Source of the DNA: Oikopleura dioica
Taxonomy: Eukaryota > Chordata > Appendicularia > Copelata > Oikopleuridae
Direction of reading: 5' to 3'
Length of the DNA stretch: 64,000 nt
Assembly: GCA_907165135.1 (NCBI GenBank)
Contig: OU015566.1
Location: forward strand, 2,606,501-2,670,500
Shown: one piece after another, positions 42,701 through 55,932 of the stretch
Position numbering within the stretch: position 1 is the stretch's first letter
How the letters are laid out: each line of letters begins with the position of its first letter
Program-made: the position numbers and the translations under genes
The notes under the pieces: generated by a model
What the model was told of the DNA's origin: nothing
Seen by the model: the letters and a program-made list of their open reading frames with translations, nothing else
The model's database searches: none

Positions 42701-45700
42701 CCTCATCAGAGTCATTTTAACAGCTGAGTTATCATGAGACAAATGATTATATTGGTACTACGGACGGTAACTGTCTAGTAAATACGGGTTAATTGTATGA
42801 CTCACCTCTTATGATTCGAGAAAATTTATAAATTCGTTTTATTCAAATAAAGATATGGTTTTTAGACGACATTTTTCTAGAGAGTTTCGATCATTAACCC
42901 TCTCATAGTCAATTCCGACAACAGATGGATTCACTCCCCTTGCAGTTGCCCTCCAAGAAAACCGCCACGATGTCGTGAATCTCCTTCTAGAAGACGATGT
43001 CAAGGGAAAAGTAAAACTTCCCGCCCTCCACATCGCTGCCCGAAAGAATGATGTCAAGGCTGCTGCTCTTTTGCTGCAGAATGAACCAAAGAATGAAACG
43101 GAAGAGGTTTTGATTGTGAACAGAACGACTGAGTCTGGCTTTACCCCACTTCATATTGCCGCGCATTATGGAAATCTAGGAATCGCATCGCTTCTTGTTT
43201 CCCGGTCCGCTGGAGTCAATTTCGTCGCGAAAAACGGCATCTCGCCTCTTCACGTGGCTTCAAAGCGCGGTCACGTGGGAGTGGTCAAAATGCTCTTAGA
43301 AAAAGGAGCGAGTATAGCTGCAACAACACGTGATGGGCTTACTCCTTTGCATTGTGCAGTTCGGCACGGTCATTTGAGAGTGGCGGAAATTCTTCTAGAC
43401 AAAGGAGCGAAACCCATGGTCACGGCTAATGGCCTCACTCCTCTTCATATGGCAGCGCAAGGAAACCATGAAGGCTGCGTGGGAAAACTGATCAAATGCG
43501 GCTATTCTGTCGATTCGAAAACGCACGATCTGTTGACTCCCCTCCACATTGCTGCCCATTGCGGACACTTGACCACTGCCAAGCTTCTTCTCCAAAAAGG
43601 GGCGGATCCGAATGCTGTGGCGATGAATGGTTTTACCCCTCTTCATGTTGCTGCGAAGAAAAATCGGTTCGAAGTGGTGAAATTGCTGCTTGAAAACAAG
43701 GCAAAAATTGAAGCGGTGACTGAAAGTGGCCTGACTGTACTGATGGTTGCGACGTATGCGGACAACTTGGCCGTGGTAAAGGTCCTAACCGAAGCTGGAA
43801 TAGCCCTCGACGCCCTAAACTCTCGAGGAGAAACGGCGTTGCATGTGGCAGCGAGAAATGAGCTCAAGACAAATCACGTGCTCGATCATTTAGTGAAATT
43901 GGGCGCGGATGTCAATGTGCGCGGCGAGGATGCTAATGGAGTCATTCATTTGGCAGTGCGATCGGGCTCCGTTTCTTCCGTCAAGAATCTGATCGAAGCT
44001 GGGGCGAGGATTAATGAGAAGGTTGAGTCTTCTGGATATGCGCCGGTTCATTATGCCAGCAAGGATGGAAATTTGGAGATGGTGCAACTTCTATGTTCGA
44101 AGGTAAGAAAGATCTCGATGATCTTATAAAAATTATTCGCAAAGTTTGAAATATCTATATCTTGTGATACCCTGTGATATAATTCTAGAAAAAGTAACGA
44201 AAGCTCTTAGCCTTCGAAAATATCTTAGGAAAACCATAATATGGAAGAAAAGATACTGTGAGTGAATTTTCTTAATAACTCGTACATGGTCAACTATCTT
44301 AAATCTTTTCGCATATGATAATTACTTGGTAAAATTTAGGTGTATTAACATTTAAATATCATATTTTAATATGAGTCATATTATATGACATTAGAAAAAA
44401 TAAATTTTGATTGATTAAGGGGGCTGACCTGTCGTCAAAAACCAAGAAAGGCTTCACCGCATTCCATATGTGCGCAAAATACGGACACCGTCAGTTGGTT
44501 CGATATTTGGCGGAAGCAGGTGCGCAAATCAATGAAGTGGCTCTTGGCGGTCTGACTGCACTCCACATCGCCGCGCATTATGGTCACGTGGAGGTGGTCA
44601 AAGATCTTGTTGGAGTCGGAATCGACATTTCTCTCCAAGCTCAAAAGACCGGCCACGATGCGTTGCATGTTGCTTCCCGACTTGGAAACGAAGAAATTGT
44701 TCGATTCCTCCTTGATTCCGGCGCAAAACCAGATTCGACTATCAAACAGGGCTTCACATCTGCCCATCTCGCTGCTTTCGGTGGCCATGCAAATGTCCTA
44801 CAAGTTCTTGTCGATGCCAATGCTGATCTAGAATTTGCCGCGAAAAATGGCCTCGCTCCAATTCATCTCGCAGGGCAAGTGGGAAATCTCGAATGCGTCA
44901 AGTTCTTCTTGGACAAAGGCTGCTCGCTCGGACTGACAAAATCTGGCTGTTCTGTTCTCCATCTTGTCGCTCACTATGGACACGAATCTCTTGTCGATGA
45001 GCTTCTCAGACACGCTGATGACGATGAACTCAACAGAAAAAATGACGCTGATTTCACCCCGCTTCACCATGCCGCGCAAGGAGGCCATCTCGGCGTTTAC
45101 AAGCTTCTTGTTGAAGCTGGAGCTCGGCAAGACATTGTCTCTTCTTCTGGAATGCGTCCGATTGACATTGCGAAGCGGCTTGGTTATGTTTCCATTGCTG
45201 CTGAATTCGACCTCGAGGATGTGAATAAAGAGGAAGCGACAAGCGAGGGCGGAAATGATGACCAATGGTCCGCGACTTCAAGCAAAATGATTATACCAGA
45301 GAGTCTTCAAGAATCCTTCCAGAATGAGTTGAAACAGCTGTCTGATGATGAGGTTAGTACATTATATTTTCAGTCAGGCAGCTGTTTTTATTAGAAATTC
45401 TCTTCCTTGATTTCATTATCTTTTTAGGAGGAAGCACCACAAGACTTCAAAGTGATGACTGACGACTCCCTTCTCGGCAAATCCTACTCTCTCAACTCAA
45501 TGCAGCATTCTAAGAGCCTGAATCAATATTCCCGAAGGGTCGACCCGTTGGACGAGGTCATCGACGATGAGGAAAAACAGTCTGGATTCCTTGTCAGTTT
45601 CATAGTCGACGCAAGAGGCGGAATTATTTCTTCAAGAAGACATCCGGAGCTGAAATTTTTTATTCCAGAGGGCTCTTGTCCAGCGCCAACGAGAATAACT

Positions 45701-48700
45701 TGCAGGTAAAACTTGATTGAAGAGAAAGCTTTTTTTTCAAAAAGGTTGATTATCAATCAATGATTGATGAAGCCCTTATCCTACTTCCATTGATGAAAGA
45801 CCTTTTCAGACCTTTTGTCTTTTACACTTGTCAGAATAGTGCCCCGCTTTTCACCGCCAAAGTCCAAAGGCTCGTGCAAAATTCAGCCGATATTGAATAA
45901 ATGATAGCAGCGCAAGAAGAGTAGCTCTTTCCTTGCGATCAATATCCCGCAATGGGCAACGAGACCTCTTTTCCAGAGGAGACTCCTTCTAATCACTCTT
46001 TTTCAGGACATTGGCGCGAGCATTTAGGCTTTTTTTCTTAAGAAATATTCTCTTCCTTGATTCCAAGAGATTTATTTCATGATTCATGATTAACGCAATT
46101 TTGACAGAACGGAATACAAATAATAACTCTAGAATCGCGAGATCGACGAAACCGCCACTATCGGAAGCAGAGAACCAGGCGACTTCGGTGGTGGAGGTTG
46201 CTCCTCACCCAATGCACTACGAAAGGTACTGTCGTTCATGTACTGTTATCGAAAATGAATGTGGATGGCACTTTTGGCTGACTTTGCTAGATTTGATTTG
46301 ATGCTTTAAATATGCTATCAAATTATTTTAATATCTCTGTTACTCCTTGCTTCTGTCTAAAATGAATCACTAGAATACCGCCAGTTCGCGAAGACGAAGG
46401 CGTCTGTGCTCCATTGTTGCACATGTCCCCGTCTCAGCAGTTTCAAGGGTAATTCATTTGTCTTTGTCGTATCGTCTGCCAGACATCTTAAAAAAGAAGA
46501 ATTGAATATTTCTTTATTTACCTTCCTTATCTTACTGTACCTTGAAGCCCCGTGGCAATTGATGTTCCACATTTCGGCACAACAGTCGGCGGCAGAAGAG
46601 AAGTATTTGTCCTATCCAGCAACGACGGTCTAAAATGGCATGAACATCCGTCCCTTTCCAGCGAAGAATTCAAAGAGTCCATTTCTCCCGAAGGTAAGAG
46701 GCTCCAAGCGACGCTAGAAACGAAGCAATAGCGAGGATGCCGCAAAGTCTGTTTTTTTGAATTTTTAATCATTCTTCTGCTTCAGACATGGAAGAGCCAA
46801 AGGAATTCGTGCATCGCATTATCACAACAGATTTCCCGAAATACTTCGCTCTTGTTTCACGACCAACTGTGGAGTATGGAATGATGGGACCAGAAGGAAA
46901 GAGGTTTTCCATAGCAGAGAAATTCTTCATAAATTAGTGGGTGCCGCTCCAAGACAATTTGTAGAACATTATTATACCGTGATTCACATTTCTGACTGAC
47001 CAGAATCAATTTCTATTGTAATACGTTTGAACAAAAGTCCTATAGGTTTAACATATGTTTTAGCACAGGGAAATGTTCAAACGATTTTTGAATTGGTCAC
47101 TCACGAATGTGAATCGCGGTAATATTTCGCTAAGCGAAGTTTTTGTTGAATAGAAAAACTTATGAAAAATATTATTTTTATGGTTTTCACGGTCAAGTTT
47201 TTAAATGAAAACCTTTCAAAAAGGCGGTGAACTTTCTATCCGCGCAGAGGATAAAGACGGAATCGCCTCGTTTCCCGAGAATGCTTTGGTGAAAAAAATC
47301 CGCGTCGCGCTTCAGACGCTCCCCATCAATCCCGAAGTCGTGAAAAAATATGCAGATGGAAAGCTTTATTGCGGCGCAGTTTTGACCGTCGAGCCTAGAC
47401 GTCGGAAATTCCACAAACTCATTAATCTCAGCATTCCGAGCCCGGCAAAGGACGAGCATGCTTCTGGGCTTAGGCTTCTTTACAGCTTGACGGAGGGAAA
47501 TGAACAGGCAGAATGGGAGGATCTGACGAATTCGGTCGATTTCTGCGTGACGAAGAATGGATGCTTGAGCTTCATGACAAATGTATCAGCGCGCTTTTGG
47601 GCGATTCAAGTACTCGATCCAGAGATTATTCCAGATCTCGAGCCGCTCGCTACGGCAATTTATAAAGAGGCGATTAAAATACCGTACATGACGACATTTT
47701 CTGTTTGCTTGAATACCATTGATCAGGAAAGGGTTATACATTATAACTTAAAAGTAAATTAAGAGCACTAAAGTTGGTAATCACAAGTATATAAGCATGA
47801 CATCAAGAGCAAAATCAAAAATAAGCATGTTGAAAAGTTCAGAAAATACAAAAAGATAAGAAGATTATGGTGTGCATTTTCGTTTGTTTTAATCCACTAA
47901 AGGTTGCTGGCGAAGTTCGACTTACAATCATCTGCGGCACAAGAAACGAAGCTCCTTCTGATCCTCGCCTTGTAGAACTCGCCAGAAGCAAACCAATCGA
48001 AGTTCATCAAGATGCGAGCATTTGGATCGACGTCATTGGCGACATTTCTCCACACTCCGACGATGCTCAAAAGGGACAAGCATGGTTTACCTTCCATCCA
48101 TTTGAAGAGACCCAGCTCAATCTCCGATTCAAGCCTTCTATAACAACTGGCGACAATTTAGACTTCCGCGTTTGTTTCTACCCTGAACCACGTGGCGGCG
48201 GAAAAGAGCCTATTTGCGGGCTCAACTGCGAAGTACGAAACAACCGCGAAGAGTCGCCAGAAGAATGCCAGCTTGATACAGTGTCAGTTCATAGCTCCAA
48301 TACGTACACTTATCTAGTGCCACCTGATACAAGTATGGACAGTATTGATATTTTAACGGAACTGTAACTTTATTGTCTTGTACAAATTTGTCTCCTCGTT
48401 GTTGTCAATATTTCAAATGAATATTATTCAATTGAATCCATGTTGATTTCTTCCACGAAAGCTCTTTGGTTAAATTTTGATAAAGTTTTTTTCAGTTGAG
48501 GTTTCGGATGACGAGCATCAAGAAACCGACCGTGGACGATCCTGCGGGGGCGACGAAGAAGAGCCTCCAATCACACCAGATGATCTTTTTCGCGACATTC
48601 AAGAGGTCAAGTCAAAACTTGCCGAAGTCAGGCAGTTGCTTGAGGGCAGATCAGGATCGACCAGTGGTATGACTTGTAGCCAATCAGAAATGCATTTGAG

Positions 48701-51700
48701 TGGCTACAAAGTAAGCACACCTGTGGGCACGCCGATGAAAATTGATGAAAATACAGGTATGATTTCAATTTCTTGAGCGATTAGGGACTAATCCGCTCTA
48801 GAATTGATGGACTCCGTTTTCGGGACAATCTGCAACGAAGATGAACATGGCGTGCTTGAAGAAATGGAAAAGCTTCGATCAAAGTTTAACGAGCGACGCT
48901 CGCCTGAGGGCGCGCCATCTTTTTCCCAAAATCCGGAAATGACCAAACTCGCCGGTATCTTCCAAGCCCGCGTCGAGCAAGAACTGAAAGAAAAAGAACA
49001 AGAGCGGCTGATCGCAAAGACCGCGAATGAAATTTTCAACGAAACATTCGAAAGCATCATCCGCGAGAACAGCCAATCGCAGAAAAAGAGGTATGAACCC
49101 GTGGATAAGTGCATATGTGTGGCATATTGGTGACAATTTTCGGCTCGATTTGCGTCACGAAATCCGAGCGGTAATGTTGAATAAAGTAAATTAAGGATGT
49201 CGATCAAAGACAGAATTGCATCGATCGAGACGGGAGAGTGGCGTTTTAGTTCAGACGACGAGGCCGACGAGAAAAAATCCCAAACCAAGGTGAGAGATTT
49301 TATTTTTTGTTCATTTTAAGGATATAGCCTATGAAATTGAGTTTTCATAGCGCCTAAATGCAACGTCGGATCATTATATTTCAAAAGCAGTCCTATCTAA
49401 AAATGTACGCAGAACTCGATTCTGGTACTTTTTTAAAATTTTTCATTTGAATTTTTCTCTTTAGAGCGTTTTGAAATCTTACGATCGCGATTTCTCGAAA
49501 TATTTACATTAAATCGGTCGAGTTTTTTTGATAAAAAACTAATCTAGACCCTTATCTACAATATTGTGGGTTCGGTTTTCTCTTATCCCGACAAAAACCG
49601 ATTTAAGAGCTATTTCCGTGAGGCTTCCTCGGCGCGTGAATAGTGTAAAAAGCGCCGCGCTGTGTGCTCAATCTCTCGACTCCTCTTTCCCGAGAGAGAG
49701 TGCGCGTTTTAAAGAGCGCTCTGATTGGTTAGACCTAAAAAAACGAGCAAGGAAGAAAAATAGGAGCATGAAAGAGGAAAACACTAGAATGATAATTTGC
49801 CCGAGTTTGAGAAATTTTCAGCCACAATATTCTAGTTTAGTATTTTGCTAATGCAGTCATTGGTTTAGTTTTAGCGATTTAATGTAAAAATTTCGAGAAA
49901 TCGCGATCGTAAGATTTCGAAACGATCTAAAGAGAAAAAATCAAATGAAAATTTTTAAAAAAGTACCAGAATCGAGTTCTACGTACATCTTTAGATAGGA
50001 TTGCTTTTGAAATATAATGATCTGACGTGGCATTTAGACGCTATGAAAGTTCAATTTCATAGGCTATATCCTTAAAAGGCTTTAACAACCTTTTGAATAA
50101 GTAAGAAACCATAAGTCTTAATTTAAATTTAATTTTGAAATTGAAAGTTTTTTAAATAAATTTCAATGAAGATAATTATTAACTCGATTGTAGTTCTTCG
50201 TAATAAATTCCATTCTTTTACTAAACATCCAAAACATTACATTCAGGAAAATCGAAATACCGACCTTGAAGAAGTCAACCCCTTCGCCATGAACTCCGAC
50301 ATGCCGATTGAGGGCGAGGATGAAGAAATCGCCGAATTCAAGGCAGCAGAAACCATCCCTGAAATGATGAAAATGACTGAAACAGCCTTTGACGAAGCGG
50401 AAAATATCATCGCCTCGGCTGAAACACGGCTGGGTGAAGCTTGGGATCATACTCAAAAGATTTTGGAGAGGAATGATGGGGAAGAATCAGATGAAGTTGA
50501 TACAGGTTAAAACCGGGGATTATGATTTAGGGATAAAATTTTTTTAGTGACAGGAGAAAACAGCAGCAAAAATACTTCTGAGTCGTACAACACCGCCGTT
50601 TCTGATATTCGCGATCCAGATATCGGCTCAATCGAGGATCAGATTCTCAAGTCCGCGCAAAGCACCCGAGCCCGTCACTCGAGCGATCCGATTCCGTGTC
50701 TGACAGACTCGAACTTCATAGAGCAGCAAACGCGTGCTTCGTTCTCCGCGCTTTTTGGAGATCCTGTCCCCCAGAGCCGAATCGATGCTCAACTTTTGAT
50801 CATGATGTTCAGGAATGTCTCGAAAATTACCGAAAACTGAAGAAAGTTCTTCCTTACGCCAGTTAAAAATTCCTATTGCAATTATTTTTTGAGACAGAAC
50901 AAGAAAATGACAGTAAGCTCATCTTCATCAATGGACGATGTTTTTGAGCAAGAACTCAATACAGTAGCACTGGATCTATCGCTGAAGATTATCCAGGATT
51001 CGATTGAAGAGCTCCAGACGGAAATCTCACAAATTGACTCCGTCGAAAAAGCTGCAATGAATCTACTTGATGACATCATTCCTTCTGGTGAGTTTATGCG
51101 TGATTTTTTCTATGAACTCTTTCAGTCGTGAAAGAAATCAAGGAGGAAAACGATGCGAAAATCGATCGAAGCGAAATGGTACAAAATTGGCTGAACGACA
51201 AGGGCCAATCCGTTGATACAGTCATTTGGCGCAATCAGAGCGAGGAAAACGAGTGCGATTCCGTCTGTGAAAATAACACGTCTTATGAATCTGACGAAGA
51301 ATCCATCGTGACAAGAACCCTCCCTCTTGACATGAAAAGCTACGGGTCTTTTGATCAAGCAACATCGTTGACAGAAACTGCTGTAGCTGAGCATAACTTG
51401 GTCGAAGCCTTAGTCAATAACGCGATCATGAGTTCCATCACTGAAATCAAGCGCGAATACGATTTTGTCCGACAAGTCCAGCTCAAAGAATGCGTCAACA
51501 AGCTCGTCCTGGACGCCATCGGCTCAGCGATTCTAGAATCAAAGGAAGAATCCGACTCCCCGCAAGAAACTCAGCGTGAAGAAAAGTGTCATCTTCATCG
51601 AGAAATTTCAGAAGATACGACCATCGAAGCTCGCTACGAAATCGCTAGCTCAAGCGACTCTGAGGGCGCTCCTGAGCTCGACGAGCCGATCGAAAAAGGC

Positions 51701-54700
51701 CCCTGCAAGTATCTTCTCAAGCGCGATTCTTGCGAGCAATTTCGATTACGTAACAGCCGAACTTGCCCAGACCGTCATTCAGCTAATTTCGCATCAGTAG
51801 ATGAAGAGGATGAGAGCGATGATTTTCGAAAAGTGTCCTTCGGAAGCTGTAAGATCTACAGCTACAAAGTAGCGAACAGTGTGGACTTGGACGATGTGCC
51901 GGAAATGGACGATGACGATTTGGAGAGTCTGATCGAATCGGAAGCAGTAGCACTTACAGAAGATGCGATTTTCTTTGCAAAAAGGAACTCTACCAAGAAA
52001 TCTCTAAAGCAGAGCGAATCTTGCAGGAAACCGCTGAAAAACTCGTCTCGAAAGCGATCAATTCATCGCTCATCGACCTCTACTCTGATCGTAACTCAAT
52101 GGCGTCTTCAGACTCTGACGATCGAGAAAGCCCAGCCACCTTGCTAAACGAATTGCCTGATCCATCGGATTTTGTCTACACTTCTCTTGGATCAAACTGC
52201 AGCTCGATCGCTGGCGAGAGCCACGGCATGCTCCGATTGGATTCGATCGCTGAAGAGAGTGAGCACTCGGAATGTTCGCTAAGAAGCTCAAGCTCGAACA
52301 ACCTTGGTTTGATGCAAAATATCGAGCAAGCCTCGACCAATAGAACAGTTTCATACGGTCAAGAATCCGTCGAAATCGCCGAGTACTTCAACAACACAGA
52401 AGAATCATCAATGACTCAATCGCCAATCAAGATGTTTGTTCATCAAGGTTCCCTGCAGCATCAACCTTCTTACACCGGCTCTGCAGACTCAGCATTGTCA
52501 GATGTTGAATCTCAATCGCTTCTTGGTGGAAACAATTCTCCTTATTTCCGCCCTCAATCACCAACGCCCCCTGCCTCTCGCCTTTCCGGCGAGAATCACA
52601 AGAATCGAGCAATGGCTTGGACAAGGGAAGAGTCCCGGGATTGGAGATCTAGCGACGATGATTCAGCTCAAGAATCGATCGGAACATCTCCGCTTTTTAA
52701 TAGAATCCAAAAGCGTACCACGCCATTCCCATTTGGTTCAAGATCATCGACGATGGATTTGGACGACGGTCCAATCGAGACTCCAGAACAACAGGGTTCG
52801 ACCGAACAGCTACCAATTCAGCCTCGTGCTGGGTTCAATTGGTTCTCAACGACGCTTGATGAAGATGACGAAGCAGAAGAGCTTATTACAGGATCAGGAG
52901 CTCAAGGATCAACATCTCAGCATCAAGATCAAACGATGGACTTCGAAATCGCCAGCTCTATCGCTTCTTTCGATACAGTTATCGAGCGAGAGAATGAAAA
53001 CGTTGACGACGGAACTATCGACGAAACGACTTCAACCGGCTCTTCTCCGTCGATCATTAATTTGAAAGACGGAGGTTTTCCAGAAAGCGAAGTAGAGAGC
53101 AATTACCCAGCCAGTGATGATTTCGACCTGGTGCAAGTTCAGCCGCCAACACCCACTGACGGCTGCAGCCGAACCTTATCTCCTGAACTGATTCCTCAAG
53201 AAGAACCGGAAGTGGACAAGAAAAGATACGACTACGATCCGATTGAGCGAAAACAATCCGTGGCCGATCTTTTGGTTGAAAAAATGGAAGCACAGCTCAA
53301 CTCCGTCGCATTTTCTGTCGATGAACCGTGCGAAGCGCCCCCTGGAGAGACTCAATTTGACAAATTTCTAGAGGATATGCAGCGGGATTTCAGCCCTGAT
53401 TCGGATATTGAGACTTCTGTTTCCAACGAGACTGCTGTGGAGAAAATTTCGGACATTGAGTCGAACGAAGATGAACATTCAGAAAAACAGGAAGATCTTT
53501 CTCCTCATCACGAGTTCGATCATTACGGAGAAGAAGAGATTAACATGCTCGCGAGAATGCTTGACAACATAGCAACTGATCTTGTCGCAAGTTGCTTAGA
53601 TGATGTCGTTCATTCTGAAAGGCTTTCCTGCCAAACTCTTCGAGAAAAATTCAAGCAACAATTGAGTAGCGCTGAAATTGCCGATGAATTTGATCCGATC
53701 CCGAGAAGAGGATCAACAGGAGAGAGCAATCCTGAAGGCTTGCAGCGAAGAGACACGGGTATCCATGATCTGATGGCACCCGTCGAGGCGAAACCTGTCA
53801 AGCGCTCTTCTCTGGAGATATTCGACGAAGAAGACGAAGACGAAGAAGAGAATGATTCTGAGAACATTGGCGTTTCTAGAAAATCACCCCATGAAGAACC
53901 ACCAGCCGAGCCGACCTTTTCCACTTTTATCAGCACAACTGAAGAGACAGTTGTTCCGGGAAAAGTTGTCAGTGAATACATGACTGTCGGCGGCGAAGCA
54001 GCGGATGCGAACGTAACGATGCGAGAATTCGGCTTTCAGAATCCCTATTTTGACATGTCAAAATCGATCTCGCTAGAATCCAGCTCAAGAGGGGATACGA
54101 ATGAGCAGATTTCTTCGCCAGCGATGTTTGCTTCTGAAAATACACAGGTAAAATCATTTCATTCTCCAGAAAAGAATATCATTTTTAGGAGCTCCCAAGC
54201 GTTCCAGAAGAATCGCAAGAACCACCAAAAGATCCCTTTACAACAGAAGCGCCCGAGTCCGAGCGAGGTGATGACATGGAAAGTCTCAACTCAACATTTT
54301 CGCCATCGAGCTCGATTCTCGATTTTCGTCAGGACCCGCGTAATACTCAGTCTCTCACTGGATCGATTGAGCGTCGATTGAGGTAAAAATTTTTTTCAAA
54401 GCACTCAGCTATTTCCCTTCAGATGCACTTCTCGCTCCTCAGCCTCAACTTTGAGTTCCGGATCATCCCTCAGTCGACGGTCGAAATATTCAGATTCGAC
54501 GATTGTTTCTAGAAACCGCAAAAAATGCTCAGGAAGTGCACCACCTTCTTCTGATCGCTTTTTGCAACTCAAAAGTGGCGTCTTTACCTACAGGTTGCTC
54601 AAATTTTCAATTCGACTTTTTAACCTCAAATCAAGGATGAGCCCCGACGAAGAAAATCGCTTCGGACGATCAAAATCATCGAACACCGTCGAGCGTCCAC

Positions 54701-54973
54701 GAAGCGATTTGATCTGCTACTCGGACTCCGAGGAGATTTTCAAGCCAGCAGCGAGCGAGCCTTCGCTTTCAATGAGCACTGGAGATCTTTCAAGCCCAAA
54801 GGCGACCAATCTCAATCGATCAAACAACAGCTCGTCCAGGTATTTTCAAAAGAATTTCGAAAATATGAACGACAATCCTTAGTCGATTGTCAATTGGCGA
54901 AATCATATTCGGGCAGAGCTCGAACTCCACCTCTGCGACTTCTTCAAGCTACAACTCTGCGATGATGTACTGA
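39797..54973 (+). CDS. ankyrin (membrane-cytoskeleton adaptor), 24 ANK repeats
   Basis: A candidate first exon (39797-39970; Lys/Ser/Arg-rich) can join in frame to [18 protein letters not shown] at 41763; another basic exon (40640-40790, ending [12 protein letters not shown]) may be an alternative start. Counting from there I see 24 ANK repeats ending at about 45.2 kb ([19 protein letters not shown]). Then come ZU5-type regions ([15 protein letters not shown]...[22 protein letters not shown]...[18 protein letters not shown]) and a UPA-like region to 48.3 kb. The tail is very long and acidic, Ser-rich (48.5-54.97 kb), with [10 protein letters not shown]. No death domain is visible. The two long frames at 51128 and 52021 join through a 38-nt intron (51947-51984). 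One intron (46897-47223) is GA-AG, one is GC-AG (42210-42488). Ends YNSAMMY-stop; AATAAA at 55007. Ankyrins tether channels to spectrin. The 45.7-46.4 kb exons are uncertain. Confidence 0.88.
46977..47119. repeat. TA-flanked 143-bp MITE in an ankyrin intron
   Basis: The ends CCGTGATTCACATT and the reverse complement of CCGCGATTCACATT lie between TA dinucleotides (46975-46976, 47120-47121). The terminal CCGTG also begins the element at 15656, so the two may use the same transposase. It lies in the GA-AG intron 46897-47223. Confidence 0.75.
49320..50071. mobile_element. TTAA-flanked foldback transposon, 752 bp
   Basis: The ends GGATATAGCCTATGAAA and its reverse complement are flanked by TTAA (49316-49319, 50072-50075). 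The arms of about 230 bp pair through TGCAACGTCGGATCATTATA, TAGATAGGA and ATCGCGATCGTAAGATTTC, with small differences. The centre is non-coding and partly GC-rich. It has the same target site and size class as the 6386-7116 element but different ends. It lies in an intron of the ankyrin tail. Confidence 0.88.
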
Positions 54974-55420
54974 CCTTACTTGTTTATCTGTTTCCCCCTA
55001 CCGTTCAATAAATTCATATTATTCTTACTTCGAAAATGAAAACACCGAGGATAGCAAAAACAAGCCACAATCTGAAGCATGTGAAGCATGTGAAGCCACG
55101 TTTCGGGTGTAAAAATGTTGTCTTCGGTTTTTCATTTGCACCTGGTGTGGTCCACAAGAATTTGTTGTACTGAAGATAAGTGGTCCCATCATTGAAATTT
55201 GATGCTTTTTTCAATGATTTTTTCTCTGTTGGTCTTATTTTTCAGGAATTTTGTTATATTATTATTAATAATTAAAGATATTTATTATTCAATTTATAAT
55301 TCAAAAATATTTACTCTTGAATTAATATCATCTTTTCATTAAATTTGGCTTTAAATCTTCAAATTTTTTTATGGCTTTGAGACTCTACGGTAGTTCTCGT
55401 AATCTCCCTTTTAACTAATA

Positions 55421-55447
55421 GTTAGGGTTAGGGTTAGGGTTAGGGTT
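55421..55447. repeat. interstitial (TTAGGG)4
   Basis: Four exact TTAGGG units directly beside the left end of the small foldback element at 55442. Confidence 0.9.
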
Positions 55448-55724
55448 CCGCACGATTGGGACAGAGACTTTAAATTTACCAAAATTTTTAGATTCTACTA
55501 AAAATGACTAGTAGAATTCATTCCCGATCCTAGTTTTTCCTAAAAGCCATTTCTTCTGTCATTTTAAGGCTATTTAAAAATACCAAGTTTAATAAGCTTA
55601 TGCGCTCTGATTGGTCAACTGCGCAAGGGACTTTTTCTAGACTGAAGATTCTTCCATCTGAACAACACAGAAATTCAACCAATCAAGTTTTTGAAATTTG
55701 GGTCCTCCGATCCTGCGGAACCCT
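55442..55724. repeat. small foldback element with AGGGTTCCGCA ends
   Basis: The left end AGGGTTCCGCACGATTGGG is mirrored at the right by CGATCCTGCGGAACCCT. The termini merge with the telomere-like run on the left. Non-coding. Confidence 0.5.
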
Positions 55725-55932
55725 ACTTTTAACTGTCTAAGAGAAATTTTCGGGTGGAGCTTGTTTTCGTCAATTTCTGACATCGTGAACCGACGCCAGG
55801 ATTATCCTGACAAGCTTTTGCGTTTCTCATGCAAAGCTCAACAGCGCCACGATACCGTTGAAAAAGAACTGTAGCTTGTGAAAGTTACTTTATTCTCGAG
55901 TCAAAAATTGAGATAAAATTGCTTGGCTCAGA

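Larger units (their letters stand above)
54974..55932. other. intergenic with telomere-like repeat and a small foldback element
   Basis: The ankyrin poly(A) signal is at 55007-55012. A hydrophobic minus-strand frame at 55014-55214 has no ATG. The rest is AT-rich and holds the repeats listed separately. No gene is supported. Confidence 0.45.

Noticed and set aside
51128-54381. Apparent frameshift between two long frames in the ankyrin tail (changeover near 51950-52020)
   Set aside because: A 38-nt GT-AG intron (51947-51984) joins SEA to [13 protein letters not shown] in frame, so no frameshift or separate gene is needed.
55014-55214. Minus-strand frame ending in a hydrophobic segment
   Set aside because: It has no ATG (begins TTG), overlaps the ankyrin poly(A) region, and no upstream exon could be joined.
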